Shown: positions 51,958-61,498, counted from the stretch's first letter. The stretch: DNA of 64,000 nucleotides from Cryomorphaceae bacterium (GCA_003565555.1 PXBH01000126.1:17115-81114); one strand, 5' to 3'. The notes: generated by a model not told the origin, from the letters alone. Translations and numbers: made by a program.

Positions 51958-52059
51958 ACTTCTGAGGACTTCCGCAGGGTTTTACCCCGGGTGTGCTCGG
52001 TTCCTCTCAGCGGGGCCTGCGGACCCGACTCCGTTTGCTGATCATGAGTGGCTCCGGCC

Positions 52060-53991
52060 TTACCGGTCCTTCATGTGTGCCGTGAAAATACGGTACATAC
52101 GCGCGGGCTGATCCTCTTTGCGCAGCCGGCGCTCCACCCTTTTGTCCGAGCGCTCATCGAGAAATGCAAAGCGCAGGAGTTCGGATTCGGTGCGGAGAAA
52201 GCGGTCTGTAGATTCAACCAAATTATGGAGATTCCCGGATTCGCGTACCTGCGTTTTGAGGTAGGGCAGGAGGACGGTCTTCACTTTGCGCAGAAAGCGA
52301 ACTTTGACTTTGAGCTCAATGTCACGCTCTCCGGTGTAGGGATTGTAAGCGAAATAGCGGTAACCCTCCTCAAGGTTCTGTTCCGCCCGGTCTATTTTCT
52401 CCCAATCGGGATACAGACTGCGCAGCGTATCCATGTCTCGGAGCAATTTGCTCCCCGCTTCGAGGGCCTCGGTGTATCCGTCCGTATTGGCATAGGCCCG
52501 CAGGTCGTCAGTGATCTGACCGGCAATAAACCTCTCTGCAATGAAGGCAGCCATTCCGGAAGCATCCGCATACAGGCTGTCGAGCAAGGCGGCGGAATCG
52601 GTAATTCGGGCCTCCAGGGCTTTGAGCTCACCTTCCTTTTTGAAGTCCGCGAAGATACCATCGATGGTGCGAAGGCAGCGTGTGATTCCCGGCTCAGCCG
52701 CCTTAGTGAGGTCATAAACGGCCCGAAAGTAGCGGGTGTCGCTGCTTGCTGTGGCCACAGTGTCGAGCCGACGCACGTCTTCTTCGTAAAATTTTCCCCG
52801 CACTTCTGCGCCTCGGTTCAGGGCGCGTAAGTTCTCTGCTGCGCCGCCGTGGTTCCGGTCGATGTAGGTAAACAGGGGGTCTCGGGAGGCAGACATCAAG
52901 TCTTCGACTTTGCGCATGCGCGACCTGACCGCTTGAAGGAAGGCTACGGCCAGATCGAGCTCGGGACTTCGCGCGCGCTCTATTTCCAAATTGCGCTCTT
53001 CAAACAGCGCTTCCAGAACAGACAACACGGCTTCCGCAGCCTCTTCTGTTTTGGCGCGAAGCACCACTTCTTCTTCGGAAAGCGGAAATTCAAATCGCTT
53101 AAAAACCGGCGGTTTCAAGGCAATATCGAGCGGAAACTCTTCCGGGCCGTGCGGGGCACCGAAAAGCGCATAAAGGTAGCGGCTTGTGAAGGCACCGGCT
53201 TTTCCGGTCAAAGTCTCGGGTCCGAAATTCTCAGATCCGATACGAACCGCGGCAGCACTGTCACGGGCGGCATTCAGCAGAACTTTCAACTCCTTGGTGC
53301 GCCCGTCAGATTCAGATATGCCGCCGCGTTCGAAGGTTCTCTCGGCAGCTATGCCCGCATCGAAGGTGATGCGCTCCGTGACCTCTGCTCCGTCTTCGCG
53401 GTAGCGCAGGATCCATGTTCCGGCCGCCACTCCGTTTTCGTCGCAGCGGCCCTCAATGATCACCGGAGCCGCAGGGTCTCTCCGGTCAGTCACCTGAAAA
53501 TCTCCCGCGATTACGCCCTTGCGCATGCGCGCCTCGATGCGCAAGGGACTGTCATTTCGCTCGGGATTCACCAATGGCGCACCTGCCGCATAACGCCAGA
53601 GACCTTCTGCCCGGCCCGCTTCAAATCTTCCTTTCCACACCTCGTGCACGCCTTCGGTTTCCAAAGCGGGACGGATGTCTTTGCCGGGCACCAAAGCATA
53701 CCTCCAGTCGCCCTCTTCCCGTGTCCAGGTGCCGTGGGGAAGATTGTTTTTCAGGGTTCCCGATATGCGGTAAGTATAGAGGGTGTCGCCCTCCACTCGA
53801 CGCCATTCCAGCAGGTAGGGCCCTTTTTCGGGGAGCACGGAGTCTCGCAATTCTCCCGTGAAGGTGATTCTTCCCTGTACTCCGAATGCATCGCTGTACA
53901 CTTTGGTACTTTGACCGTGAAGGAGGCCGTTCGGCCAACCCGATAGGACTGCGACAGTCAGAAGAAAGCTTAAACGAAAAAAATCAGTCAT
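52060..53991 (-). CDS. exported protein with MORN-like repeats and coiled-coil region
   Basis: A 643-residue protein with signal peptide (LLTVAVLSGWPNGLLHGQ). Residues about 35-230 contain MORN- or YwqK-like repeats (ISGTLKNNLPHGTWTREEG, WKGRFEAGRAEGLWRYAAG, RCDENGVAAGTWILRY). Residues about 290-640 are charged and helical with several long coiled-coil-like segments (FEERNLEIERARSPELDL, then KVKVRFLRKVKTVLL). No known enzyme motif. It lies 4 bp inside the DUF2490 gene end (ATGA overlap), so the pair is one operon; a joint envelope role is plausible. Confidence 0.7.
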   Translation of the reverse strand: MTDFFRLSFLLTVAVLSGWPNGLLHGQSTKVYSDAFGVQGRITFTGELRDSVLPEKGPYLLEWRRVEGDTLYTYRISGTLKNNLPHGTWTREEGDWRYALVPGKDIRPALETEGVHEVWKGRFEAGRAEGLWRYAAGAPLVNPERNDSPLRIEARMRKGVIAGDFQVTDRRDPAAPVIIEGRCDENGVAAGTWILRYREDGAEVTERITFDAGIAAERTFERGGISESDGRTKELKVLLNAARDSAAAVRIGSENFGPETLTGKAGAFTSRYLYALFGAPHGPEEFPLDIALKPPVFKRFEFPLSEEEVVLRAKTEEAAEAVLSVLEALFEERNLEIERARSPELDLAVAFLQAVRSRMRKVEDLMSASRDPLFTYIDRNHGGAAENLRALNRGAEVRGKFYEEDVRRLDTVATASSDTRYFRAVYDLTKAAEPGITRCLRTIDGIFADFKKEGELKALEARITDSAALLDSLYADASGMAAFIAERFIAGQITDDLRAYANTDGYTEALEAGSKLLRDMDTLRSLYPDWEKIDRAEQNLEEGYRYFAYNPYTGERDIELKVKVRFLRKVKTVLLPYLKTQVRESGNLHNLVESTDRFLRTESELLRFAFLDERSDKRVERRLRKEDQPARMYRIFTAHMKDR

Positions 53992-54770
53992 CGATCCGGA
54001 TTTTCAGGGCGGTCTGCGGGCCTGAAGAAGGTGCGCATCAGATCGTCCATGTTGTAAGACACGGTGGCCTGCAAAAGGTGGTTGATCTCCAATGATGCCA
54101 ACCCCGGCTGCCGGGCGGCCTGATTCATATAGCCCAGCTGGAAGTTCAGCTTCGGACTTACCTGATATCCGAGCGCTACATAGAGCCTGTTGCGGTCATA
54201 AATTTCCGCACTGTTCGATCGGAGGTTAAGCATCACCTCGTTATACCCGGCCAGAAAATAATGACGGAGGTAAGGGGAGAGGGTATAGAAGGGAAAAATG
54301 ACTTGAAACCGATACCGCATCCGGTGGTCGGTCAGGGAGGGCTGCCCGTCGCCGAATTCGATAAAGCGCTGCTCGAGGCGGTACCGGTGTTCCGTGAAAA
54401 GCTGCCGGCTTTTGTGCCGCGTAAGGAATTGCTGCCATATCCTGTGCTCCCGTGTTATTGCGAAAGGCAGCTCAGTGTCGTTCGGCTCATTGTAGAAATA
54501 CCCGTATCCCACCGTGGCTATGGTACTTTTTGAGGTGTACATATTCAGGCCGAGCCGAAAGAGGGAGGTTTCAACTTGATTTTCAGCAAAGTGATTTCGG
54601 AGCTGGGCCTCGGTGTGCAGTCCGAACTTGTCGTTCAGCTTATTGTCTCCGAAGTAGATGAGCCACCACCCGGTCTTGTCCGTATACTGTTGCGCATCGG
54701 CCCTTTCGGGAAAAGAGAAGAGCGCAAATGCCAGTGCGATGAGCGCCGTGCAGCGTAAGGGAATTTCCAT
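53988..54770 (-). CDS. DUF2490-family outer-membrane protein
   Basis: A 260-residue exported protein (signal ALIALAFALFSFPERADAQ). The start of the mature part, TGWWLIYFGDNKLNDKFGLHTEAQLR, given here as GWWLIYFGDNK and FGLHTEAQLR, is the DUF2490 hallmark, followed by barrel-like strands (FRLGLNMYTS, ATVGYGYFYN, YRLEQRFIEF) and LYVALGYQVSP. DUF2490 proteins are predicted barrels of unknown function. The stop overlaps the start of the MORN-like gene (ATGA). Confidence 0.85.
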   Translation of the reverse strand: MEIPLRCTALIALAFALFSFPERADAQQYTDKTGWWLIYFGDNKLNDKFGLHTEAQLRNHFAENQVETSLFRLGLNMYTSKSTIATVGYGYFYNEPNDTELPFAITREHRIWQQFLTRHKSRQLFTEHRYRLEQRFIEFGDGQPSLTDHRMRYRFQVIFPFYTLSPYLRHYFLAGYNEVMLNLRSNSAEIYDRNRLYVALGYQVSPKLNFQLGYMNQAARQPGLASLEINHLLQATVSYNMDDLMRTFFRPADRPENPDR

Positions 54771-54903
54771 ACCAACGGTCGGTTTTATCTGATTACACCG
54801 CGCGGGTCAAAAAGCGTTCCGGAACCTCTGCAGCGGTGCGGGCAAAGTAAGGCATTTGGCTTTTCACGAATGTGACAAGAATTACTAAATCACGGGGCGT
54901 ACT

Positions 54904-56373
54904 TCACTCCGCAGGTGCTTTGATAAAGGTGAGGAGTTTTCCGTCACTTCGCTTCATTCGGAGAAAGTTATCCTTTACTTCAATGCGAAAAACACCCTCA
55001 AGAGCAGGCAGGTATGCATTCTCGATGTTCTTCTTTCCGCAATGCTTGCGCGATGCAGCTACGGGCCCGATATTGATTTCTTTGCCTTTGCGTACTGCCT
55101 TTGCGGAAAATTCATTGCACCCGCCGAATCCCTTCACCAGGCCGGTTTCCTCCTCCACGCGAAGGGTAGGAGGATCTTCTTGCTTCATGCTTTCTGCGGG
55201 AAATCCGTCGATGCCGATCAGCACCCAAGTCGGGGATCCGAAGAACGGTGACTTCTCCTCCCGTGCCGCGATTTCTTCGGGGGTATAATACGTGGCGTCG
55301 AGGAGGTGAAAATACGGCGCATGGAGGTGATGCACAAATACACTGTCCGACCTGTCACCGAACTTTTTCCGATAAGCAGCGTCGGGGAGAAGTGTGACGG
55401 TATGTCCGGTCCGTACATAGTGGGCAGTGGATTCTGTGGGAGGGAGTTGCAATCCGGGGAGTTTTTTCGTGATGTCCGTTAAGGTCGGGTCGCTGAGGTG
55501 ACGTCGGTAGTTGTTTCGGGCTTTCAGCAGCGGCTTACTGAGTTTTCGATGGGATCGTTTCGGGATCCGCCTTTGCGGAAATTGGTTTTCCCCGAGACCT
55601 TCCTGCGTTCGCGAAAAGGGATTCCCCGCGGTAAAATCCTCGAGGGTCTGCACAGTCAGGGGCATCTGCGGCACGGGGTCGTTCGCGTTGACCACATTGA
55701 AGGCGTAGCCGTCTCGTGTGGCGGCTTCAAAGCTGTGGGCAAAGCCCGGGTTCCCCGGCTTGGGTGCGGCGGTGCAGTAGGTTTTGATGCGCAGATCGGC
55801 CGGCAGATCGCCTGATTCGCGCAATCGGAGCAGATGGGCCGTGAGCAGATAAGCCATGGCGCCGCCCTCACCGTGTCCCGTAATCAGAAGATCGCGCACA
55901 CCGCCGTCGCAAAGGGCCGTGACCTGCGGTACGATTTCCTGCGAAAGAAGTGCCGTCCCGATCAGCCATCCGGCATGCACCGCCGCCCGCGGGTCATCGG
56001 CCAAGCGGTAGCGGAACACCGCGCCCGCTGTATCGAGCGTAATTTCCCCGGCTGCGGGCAGCATGGGGGCAAAGAAATTCTCCGGACTGATATCGGGCGG
56101 GAGTGCCGCCCCGCGAATGCTCACCGCGGCCACAGCGCCCTCATCCATCCATAAGTCCCAGGAATTTCCCAATGCGGTGACCTTACCCTCATACACCTTT
56201 TCAAAACGCTCGGGATACGGCAGCTTACCGGCATAGGCCGGATTGGTGACCGTCGCGGCCGATACGGCGAGCAATTTGCGACATTCGTCTCTGTCGAATC
56301 CGGGTTTGACAGGTTGCGCGCTCAAAAAGGCGTGAAGCATAATGAAAATTAAGGTGTGGCTGAATGTGCTCAT
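54904..56373 (-). CDS. lipase-like protein lacking the Ser nucleophile, fused to a META domain
   Basis: A 489-residue exported protein with signal MLHAFLSAQ. Residues about 85-270 fit a class 3 (fungal-type) lipase: the elbow normally GHSLGGA reads GHGEGGA, with Gly168 where the serine belongs; later AAPKPGNPGFAHSF and VVNANDPVPQMPL match the acid-loop region. Residues about 395-485 are a META-type domain (WVLIGIDGFPAES, LVKGFGGCNEFSA, GPVAASRKHC, EGVFRIEVKDNFLRM), as in HslJ. Presumably a non-catalytic binding protein or an enzyme with another nucleophile. It is alone in its transcript. Confidence 0.8.
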   Translation of the reverse strand: MSTFSHTLIFIMLHAFLSAQPVKPGFDRDECRKLLAVSAATVTNPAYAGKLPYPERFEKVYEGKVTALGNSWDLWMDEGAVAAVSIRGAALPPDISPENFFAPMLPAAGEITLDTAGAVFRYRLADDPRAAVHAGWLIGTALLSQEIVPQVTALCDGGVRDLLITGHGEGGAMAYLLTAHLLRLRESGDLPADLRIKTYCTAAPKPGNPGFAHSFEAATRDGYAFNVVNANDPVPQMPLTVQTLEDFTAGNPFSRTQEGLGENQFPQRRIPKRSHRKLSKPLLKARNNYRRHLSDPTLTDITKKLPGLQLPPTESTAHYVRTGHTVTLLPDAAYRKKFGDRSDSVFVHHLHAPYFHLLDATYYTPEEIAAREEKSPFFGSPTWVLIGIDGFPAESMKQEDPPTLRVEEETGLVKGFGGCNEFSAKAVRKGKEINIGPVAASRKHCGKKNIENAYLPALEGVFRIEVKDNFLRMKRSDGKLLTFIKAPAE

Positions 56374-56475
56374 CGGAGGGTCGGGCCGTAGTTTGTGACG
56401 ACAAAATTAAAAGAAGGGAAATTCTTTGATCGGTTTCGCAAGCGCTACCTTTGGACATCACAAAAAAAATGCACC

Positions 56476-56907
56476 GTGAATATCGATCATATCAGCATCC
56501 TGCAAGTCAGCCTGAACGAATTGACCATAGACAATCCGTTGACTTTTGATCCCGCACTTGCACGCAGCTTCGCCTTCGATTTGCAGCACACCGCCGAATT
56601 CGACCCTGAGGAGGGGCTCGTGATGGCGGTCACTTCGCTCCAAGCTACTACTGTCAGTGAAGAAGAACAAGAGGAAGAGGCAACCGCAGAGGCTGTTTTT
56701 TCAATTTTGTTTCAGGTGAACGGCCTCGAAGACCAAATTTTGCCCGGTATAGACGGAGAGATGAAGGGTTCGCGCGAACTCAAGGTTGAGCTGGCCGCTA
56801 TTTCCCTTTCCACCGTGCGCGGCCTCATGTCGGGTTACCTGAACAATACTGTACTTTCGGATTTTTTGATCCCCGTGATTGATCCCGAGCCCCTCGCTGA
56901 TTACTGA
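56476..56907 (+). CDS. SecB-like chaperone-fold protein (tentative)
   Basis: About 143 residues from a GTG at 56476 (the open frame extends to 56395 but without family resemblance). Pattern: ISILQVSLNELTIDNP, FAFDLQHTAEFDPEEG, EAVFSILFQVNGLED and the C-terminal helix ISLSTVRGLMSGYLNN followed by FLIPVIDPEPL. This order of strands and the closing helix with a Pro-rich end resembles the SecB-like family of Bacteroidota. A glutamate-rich insertion interrupts the middle. Family assignment is by pattern only. Confidence 0.55.
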   Translation: MNIDHISILQVSLNELTIDNPLTFDPALARSFAFDLQHTAEFDPEEGLVMAVTSLQATTVSEEEQEEEATAEAVFSILFQVNGLEDQILPGIDGEMKGSRELKVELAAISLSTVRGLMSGYLNNTVLSDFLIPVIDPEPLADY

Positions 56908-56951
56908 GTCCGGCCGGGGCCGCCGATTTTCTGAAAAGGAAACTGCCGACG

Positions 56952-57563
56952 CTACAAATCCAACTCGCCGAGCCCCTGACGAACGATCTCAGGACTGCCC
57001 GCGGTTAAGTCCACGATGGTAGAAGCCTCGTTGTTGCCGTATCCGCCGTCGATGACGGCGTCTACCAGCATGTGGTATTTCTCGTGGATAAGTTCGGGAT
57101 CCGTGGTGTACTCGATTACTTCATCGTCGTCGTGCACTGAGGTGGCGATGAGCGGATTTCCCAATAGGTTGACCAGCTCGCGGGCGATGTTGTTGTCAGG
57201 CACCCGTATTCCGACCTCTTTTTTCTTGGCTTTGAATATTTTGGGGAGGTTGCTGCTCCCGTTGAGGATAAAGGTAAAGGGCCCCGGAAGCGATTTTTTC
57301 ATCAGCTTGTAGTCGGGCGTATCGATGCGGGCATATTCACTGATGTGGCTCAGATCATAGCAAATCAGGGAAAAATTGGCTTTTTCGGGCTTCACCCCCT
57401 TGATGCGGGCCACTTGGGCGATGGCTTTCGGATTGGTCACATCACAACCGATGCTGTACACGGTGTCGGTGGGGTAGATGAGTACTCCGCCGTTGCGCAG
57501 CATCTCTGCGGCTTGGCGCATTTTCTTGGGGTCGGGATTGTCGGGATGTATCTTGAGAAGCAT
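56952..57563 (-). CDS. threonylcarbamoyl-AMP synthase (YrdC/Sua5 family)
   Basis: A 203-residue enzyme with the YrdC fold: AAEMLRNGGVLIYPTDTVYSIG and KAIAQVARIKGVKPEK near the N-terminus, then LPGPFTFILNGSSNLP and VGIRVPDNNIARELVN. It makes threonylcarbamoyl-AMP from threonine, bicarbonate and ATP for the tRNA t6A modification. Lacks the extra C-terminal domain of Sua5, so it is the short TsaC/YciO-like form; the two sub-branches are not separable here by eye. Convergent with the SecB-like gene. Confidence 0.9.
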   Translation of the reverse strand: MLLKIHPDNPDPKKMRQAAEMLRNGGVLIYPTDTVYSIGCDVTNPKAIAQVARIKGVKPEKANFSLICYDLSHISEYARIDTPDYKLMKKSLPGPFTFILNGSSNLPKIFKAKKKEVGIRVPDNNIARELVNLLGNPLIATSVHDDDEVIEYTTDPELIHEKYHMLVDAVIDGGYGNNEASTIVDLTAGSPEIVRQGLGELDL

Positions 57564-57722
57564 GAAGTTCTGATTTCTGCTTCAAATTTAGGAATTCTGC
57601 GGAAGGGAGCGGAACCTCAATTTACTTCGGATTAACAAATCAAAGGTTTTATGCCTCAGCCGCCGAGCACGAAGCGTCTTGAAATGGTTATCTTCGAAAA
57701 GAATCTTTTAAGCCCGAAAAAT

Positions 57723-58499
57723 ATGAAGAAATTAATGATTTTCTGTGTGTTATCCGCCTTGATGTTGAGCAGTTGTGTAGTGGTGAGGCAGGGCGAGGCA
57801 GCCATGAAGAGAAGGGCGGGGAAGCTGGTCGGAGAGCCGATTACCGAGCGAATGAAGCTTTTCAATCCTTTTGTATCCATGTACCTCAAGGTGCCCGTGC
57901 GGACGACGAATCTGGAGGTGAACCTCGACATTCCTTCCAAGGAGGGGCTCAACATTCGATGTGAGACTTCCATACTCTACAGGGTGGAATTCGAGAAAGT
58001 CCCCGATGTACTTCGCCGCGTAGGTACCGAATACGAGCGCGATATGATTTCTCCCGTGTTTCGCTCGGCCCTGGCGGATGTCAGCGCGCGGTTTATGGCC
58101 AAGGACATGCACACCGGGCAACGCTCCGTGATTGAGAAAGAGGTGCGCGAATTGATGATGGAGACGCTGGGTGACCGCGGTTTCGTGATCGAGGAAGTTC
58201 TGATGAAACGCATCATTCTGCCGCAAGCCCTTTCCGTGGCCATCGAAGAGAAGCTCTCCGCAGAGCAGGAGTCGCAACGAATGCAGTTTGTGATTGAGCA
58301 GGAGCGGCAGGAAGCCGACCGGAAGCGCATTCAGGCTGAGGGTATCCGCGATGCACAGAAGACCCTCTCGGAAGGGCTCACCCCGGAAGTACTCCGTTTC
58401 GAGGCCATCGATGCCTTCAAAGAACTGTCGAAATCTCCCAATGCCAAGGTGATTATCACCGGCGGGGATACCCCCCTGATGATCGACGGGACCCGATAA
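57723..58499 (+). CDS. prohibitin/SPFH-family lipoprotein
   Basis: A 258-residue protein with a lipobox (ALMLSSC) and an SPFH/band-7 domain: EAAMKRRAGKLVGEPI, VRTTNLEVNLDIPSKEG, RCETSILYRVEF, YERDMISPVFRSALADVSARF, then a long helix (EEKLSAEQESQRMQF, QERQEADRKRIQAEG). Family members form membrane rings and microdomains. Lipid anchoring at a cysteine, rather than a membrane helix, is unusual for this class. Start ATG at 57723; a longer frame to 57651 spoils the signal. Monocistronic. Confidence 0.85.
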   Translation: MKKLMIFCVLSALMLSSCVVVRQGEAAMKRRAGKLVGEPITERMKLFNPFVSMYLKVPVRTTNLEVNLDIPSKEGLNIRCETSILYRVEFEKVPDVLRRVGTEYERDMISPVFRSALADVSARFMAKDMHTGQRSVIEKEVRELMMETLGDRGFVIEEVLMKRIILPQALSVAIEEKLSAEQESQRMQFVIEQERQEADRKRIQAEGIRDAQKTLSEGLTPEVLRFEAIDAFKELSKSPNAKVIITGGDTPLMIDGTR

Positions 58500-58532
58500 T
58501 TTCCTCGGTTCTCGGACAGGGTGTCCGATTGA

Positions 58533-59642
58533 CTATCCGGAGATCAAGCTTTTATAAGCGCCGAAGGCCCGCGCGAAGGCTGCGGCTTTCTCCGCGTTGC
58601 TGAAAGCAAATTTTTCATCGTGTCCCGCGGGACCTTCGATGCGTATCACACCGTATCTGCAAAGGGGAATTTCGTAATTGTCTCTGAAGCGCAGATCGGG
58701 AGAACCGTCTTTGTTGGCGCGGTACCATGTGCTCCCGATTATTTCGGCATCGTCGGGTACGGTTTCCGTTTCCGGAAAATCTTCTGTGCCGAAGGTCATC
58801 CGAATCTCCCTGTGGTCGGTCAGCGCAAACGCTCCTTTCCGCCCCACAAGGACCAGAAAGCCCGGGTAAAAGTACAAGTCGGCTCCGGTAGCATTCTCAA
58901 GGTGCATTCCTTCGAATTCAGACCGCAGCGCTTCAATGCTTGTCATATTACAAGCCACGGGAATGCGGTAATGCTCCGCGCCTTGATGTGAGCGCTGTTT
59001 CACGGCCCGCCGGGGAATTTTGGAAGAAATGTCCCAAACCATATCGCAAGTCGCGAGGGCCTCAAAGGCATTTTTCAGCAGGGTGTAGGCTTCGGTTGTT
59101 GACGCGTCAGCGTCGATATCCACATCGACGCTACAAATATCCAAGGCAGCTTCACGCTCGGCCAGAATTGCTTCTTTTTCATCCCTGTTCCTCCCGAAAT
59201 ATTTAAAGACGAAGCCCACAATCAGAATGCGCGAGATGAGCAGTAAGTCTGCCGCGCGTTTGGCCGCTTTTTCGGCCGCTGCAATTTCACTCCGAAGCTT
59301 TTTCCTTTCGCTCACACATGCCTTCAGCGCATCGTGCAGATCGCGCAAACCCTCGCATGTAGCGCCTTCAAGTGCCACGGAGGGGGGAACGATAAATTCA
59401 GGGGCTTCGAAGAAATCGTCGTTGTACCCCGCGCGGCTGCGAGAGGCTTTTCGCCTGCCGCCGCCTATGCGCTGCCGGTCGTAAATACCTGTGCCGGGAA
59501 GTCCCGTGTTGAGAAATGCCCCGTGCCGGTTGAAGTTTACATTGGCGCCTCGCGGACCGATGGTGGTGCTGATGCCCGACTTGCTGAGGTTCAGGCGAAC
59601 ACCCGGAAAAACGGTAACCCTTCTTCTGAATTTTAATGCCAT
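58533..59642 (-). CDS. DUF4236-domain protein
   Basis: A 369-residue protein. Residues 1-55 are a DUF4236 domain: FRRRVTVFPGVRLNLSKSGIS, TTIGPRGANVNFNRHGAF, NTGLPGTGIYD. Residues about 100-150 form an amphipathic, then hydrophobic helix (ISRILIVGFVFKYFG). The C-terminal half is a mixed domain (YRIPVACNMTSIEAL, YFYPGFLVLVGRKGAFALTD, IIGSTWYRANKDGSPDLRFRDN) of unknown family. DUF4236 proteins are of unknown function. Stands alone between the prohibitin and transaldolase genes. Confidence 0.85.
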   Translation of the reverse strand: MALKFRRRVTVFPGVRLNLSKSGISTTIGPRGANVNFNRHGAFLNTGLPGTGIYDRQRIGGGRRKASRSRAGYNDDFFEAPEFIVPPSVALEGATCEGLRDLHDALKACVSERKKLRSEIAAAEKAAKRAADLLLISRILIVGFVFKYFGRNRDEKEAILAEREAALDICSVDVDIDADASTTEAYTLLKNAFEALATCDMVWDISSKIPRRAVKQRSHQGAEHYRIPVACNMTSIEALRSEFEGMHLENATGADLYFYPGFLVLVGRKGAFALTDHREIRMTFGTEDFPETETVPDDAEIIGSTWYRANKDGSPDLRFRDNYEIPLCRYGVIRIEGPAGHDEKFAFSNAEKAAAFARAFGAYKSLISG

Positions 59643-59820
59643 AGCTGAAAATGAGCCGTCAAGATAGCAAACCTTCCGCTTTATAAAAGCGCGTCCGGCG
59701 GACGAGGATGTAAATCGGTGACCCGGAATTTCTTCCTTCTTACCGCGGAGGGAAACGGATCAGAGATATGCGGTAGCGGCGGACGCCGGGCCTCGCTGCA
59801 TCAAACAGAAAATAAAAAAA

Positions 59821-59841
59821 GGCACTCCGATACGGAGCGCC
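59821..59841 (-). terminator. terminator of the transaldolase-like gene
   Basis: Stem GGCACTCCG/CGGAGCGCC with a 3-nt loop (one A-C or G-U type position) and an A-run on its left, giving a T-run after the hairpin on the minus strand, 28 bp after the stop codon at 59870. Confidence 0.85.
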
Positions 59842-59869
59842 TTCATAGGGAAGCGGTGCGGCCGGAGCG

Positions 59870-60535
59870 TCAGGCTTGCACCTGCGTAGCTTTTTTGTGG
59901 TCCGCGAGAAATTTCTCCAAACCGATGTCGGTCAGGGGGTGCTTGAGGAGACCGATGATGGCACTCAAGGGGCCCGTCATCACGTCGGAGCCCGCCTCTG
60001 CACACTGAATCACGTGCATGGTGTGACGTACGCTGGCTGCCAGAATTTTGGTCTCGTAGCCGTAGTTGTCATAGATGAGCCGAATTTGCTCGATCAGGGC
60101 CATACCGTCGGTGGAGATGTCGTCGAGGCGACCCACAAAGGGAGATACGTAAGTGGCGCCCGCTTTTGCGGCCAGCAGGGCTTGACCCGCTGAGAATACG
60201 AGGGTGCAATTGGTTTTGATGCCCTTGTCGGTGAAATAGCGCAGCGCCTTTACGCCGTCGCGGATCATCGGCACTTTTACCACAATGTTTTTGTGCAAAG
60301 CGGCAAGTTTTTCACCTTCTGCCACTATGCCGTCGAAGTCGGTGCTGATCACTTCGGCGCTCACCGGCCCGTCGCAGATTTCACAGATGTCGAGGTAGTG
60401 CTGAATGATGTTCTCCTCTCCGGTGATGCCTTCTTTGGCCATAAGGGAGGGGTTGGTGGTCACGCCGTCGAGTACACCCAAGTCTTGGGCTTCGCGAATC
60501 CGGTCTAAGTTGGCGGTGTCGATGAAGAATTCCAT
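59870..60535 (-). CDS. fsa: fructose-6-phosphate aldolase/transaldolase-like enzyme
   Basis: A 221-residue class I aldolase of the small transaldolase family. Opening [13 protein letters not shown] and [13 protein letters not shown] are hallmarks; the Schiff-base lysine lies in [10 protein letters not shown] near residue 86; [27 protein letters not shown] follows, given here in part as [12 protein letters not shown]. Enzymes of this length are either transaldolase (TalB-like type 3) or fructose-6-phosphate aldolase, both in pentose or fructose phosphate chemistry; the two cannot be told apart by eye. Terminator follows. Confidence 0.9.
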   Translation of the reverse strand: MEFFIDTANLDRIREAQDLGVLDGVTTNPSLMAKEGITGEENIIQHYLDICEICDGPVSAEVISTDFDGIVAEGEKLAALHKNIVVKVPMIRDGVKALRYFTDKGIKTNCTLVFSAGQALLAAKAGATYVSPFVGRLDDISTDGMALIEQIRLIYDNYGYETKILAASVRHTMHVIQCAEAGSDVMTGPLSAIIGLLKHPLTDIGLEKFLADHKKATQVQA

Positions 60536-60598
60536 GGTCGGTAAATTTTTTGCGAAAGTACGAAATACACCCGGGTCGACAAGTTGGGATTTTGCCCC

Positions 60599-61498
60599 TT
60601 AACCCGAGTTTCGCGGATGAAACTGCAGGATATTTTCTCGGAGATACCTTCGGTCCAGGTGGGTGTAGATTTCTGTGGTGGTGATACTTTCGTGGCCCAG
60701 CATTTCCTGCACGGCGCGCAGGTCTGCACCGTTTTCCACAAGGTGTGTGGCGAAGGAATGCCGAAAAGTGTGGGGACTTACGGTCTTCTCAATACCGGCA
60801 GTTTGGGCGTACTGTTTGACCAGCTTAAAAACGCTCACACGGCTCAAAGGCCCGCCGCGGTAGTTGAGGAAGAGCACGTCGCGCGCCTTCGGGGCGGGAT
60901 CGATGTGCACGCGCACCTGATCGCGGTAGAGGGCAATGTGCTTTCTTGCAGAACTGCCCATGGGCACCAGGCGTTCTTTGTCGCCCTTTCCGGTCACGCG
61001 GATGAAGCCCTCGCGGTCATACACACGTGAAATCAACAGCCCCGTGAGCTCGCTCACCCGCAGTCCGCAGCTGTAGAGGGTTTCCAGAATGGCCCTGTCG
61101 CGCGTGCCCTGCGGAGCGCTGAGGTCCACGGCCTCCAGCACCTTTTGCACTTCAGGCGGGCTCAGGGTATCGGGAAGCTTCATGCCGAGACGGGGCGTCT
61201 CCAGCAGCGCGGCGGGATCGTCTTCGCGTATTTTCTCCGTTCGGAGGTACCCGAAAAAGGATTTCAGCGAAGAGACCAGCCGGGCCCTTGATCTGGATTT
61301 TGCACCCTGCCGGGCCGCATTGCGGATGAAGCCGGACAGGTCGTTGTAATCGACTGCATTTGCCCTGAGGGTATTATCATCAAGATAATCAAATAGTTTA
61401 CTCACGTCACTGCGGTATGCGGTCACGGTGTTCTCGCCCAGTCCGCGCTCGAGCCGCAGGTAGAGGGTATAGCCTTTGATCAGAGAATTCCGGTCCAC
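60599..61498 (-). CDS. xerD: site-specific tyrosine recombinase XerD
   Basis: A 299-residue recombinase of normal length. N-terminal SAM-like core-binding domain ([20 protein letters not shown]), then the catalytic domain with the full set: R in [14 protein letters not shown] in [13 protein letters not shown]-x-x-R in [14 protein letters not shown] in LGHESITTT and nucleophile Y in EIYTHLDR. It works with XerC at dif to resolve chromosome dimers. GTG start. It lies head to head with aroQ, a conserved arrangement in Bacteroidota. Confidence 0.92.
   Translation of the reverse strand: MDRNSLIKGYTLYLRLERGLGENTVTAYRSDVSKLFDYLDDNTLRANAVDYNDLSGFIRNAARQGAKSRSRARLVSSLKSFFGYLRTEKIREDDPAALLETPRLGMKLPDTLSPPEVQKVLEAVDLSAPQGTRDRAILETLYSCGLRVSELTGLLISRVYDREGFIRVTGKGDKERLVPMGSSARKHIALYRDQVRVHIDPAPKARDVLFLNYRGGPLSRVSVFKLVKQYAQTAGIEKTVSPHTFRHSFATHLVENGADLRAVQEMLGHESITTTEIYTHLDRRYLRENILQFHPRNSG

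Noticed and set aside
60599..61498. Integrase of a mobile element
   Set aside because: Length, motif set and head-to-head pairing with aroQ fit chromosomal XerD; no attachment repeats seen.
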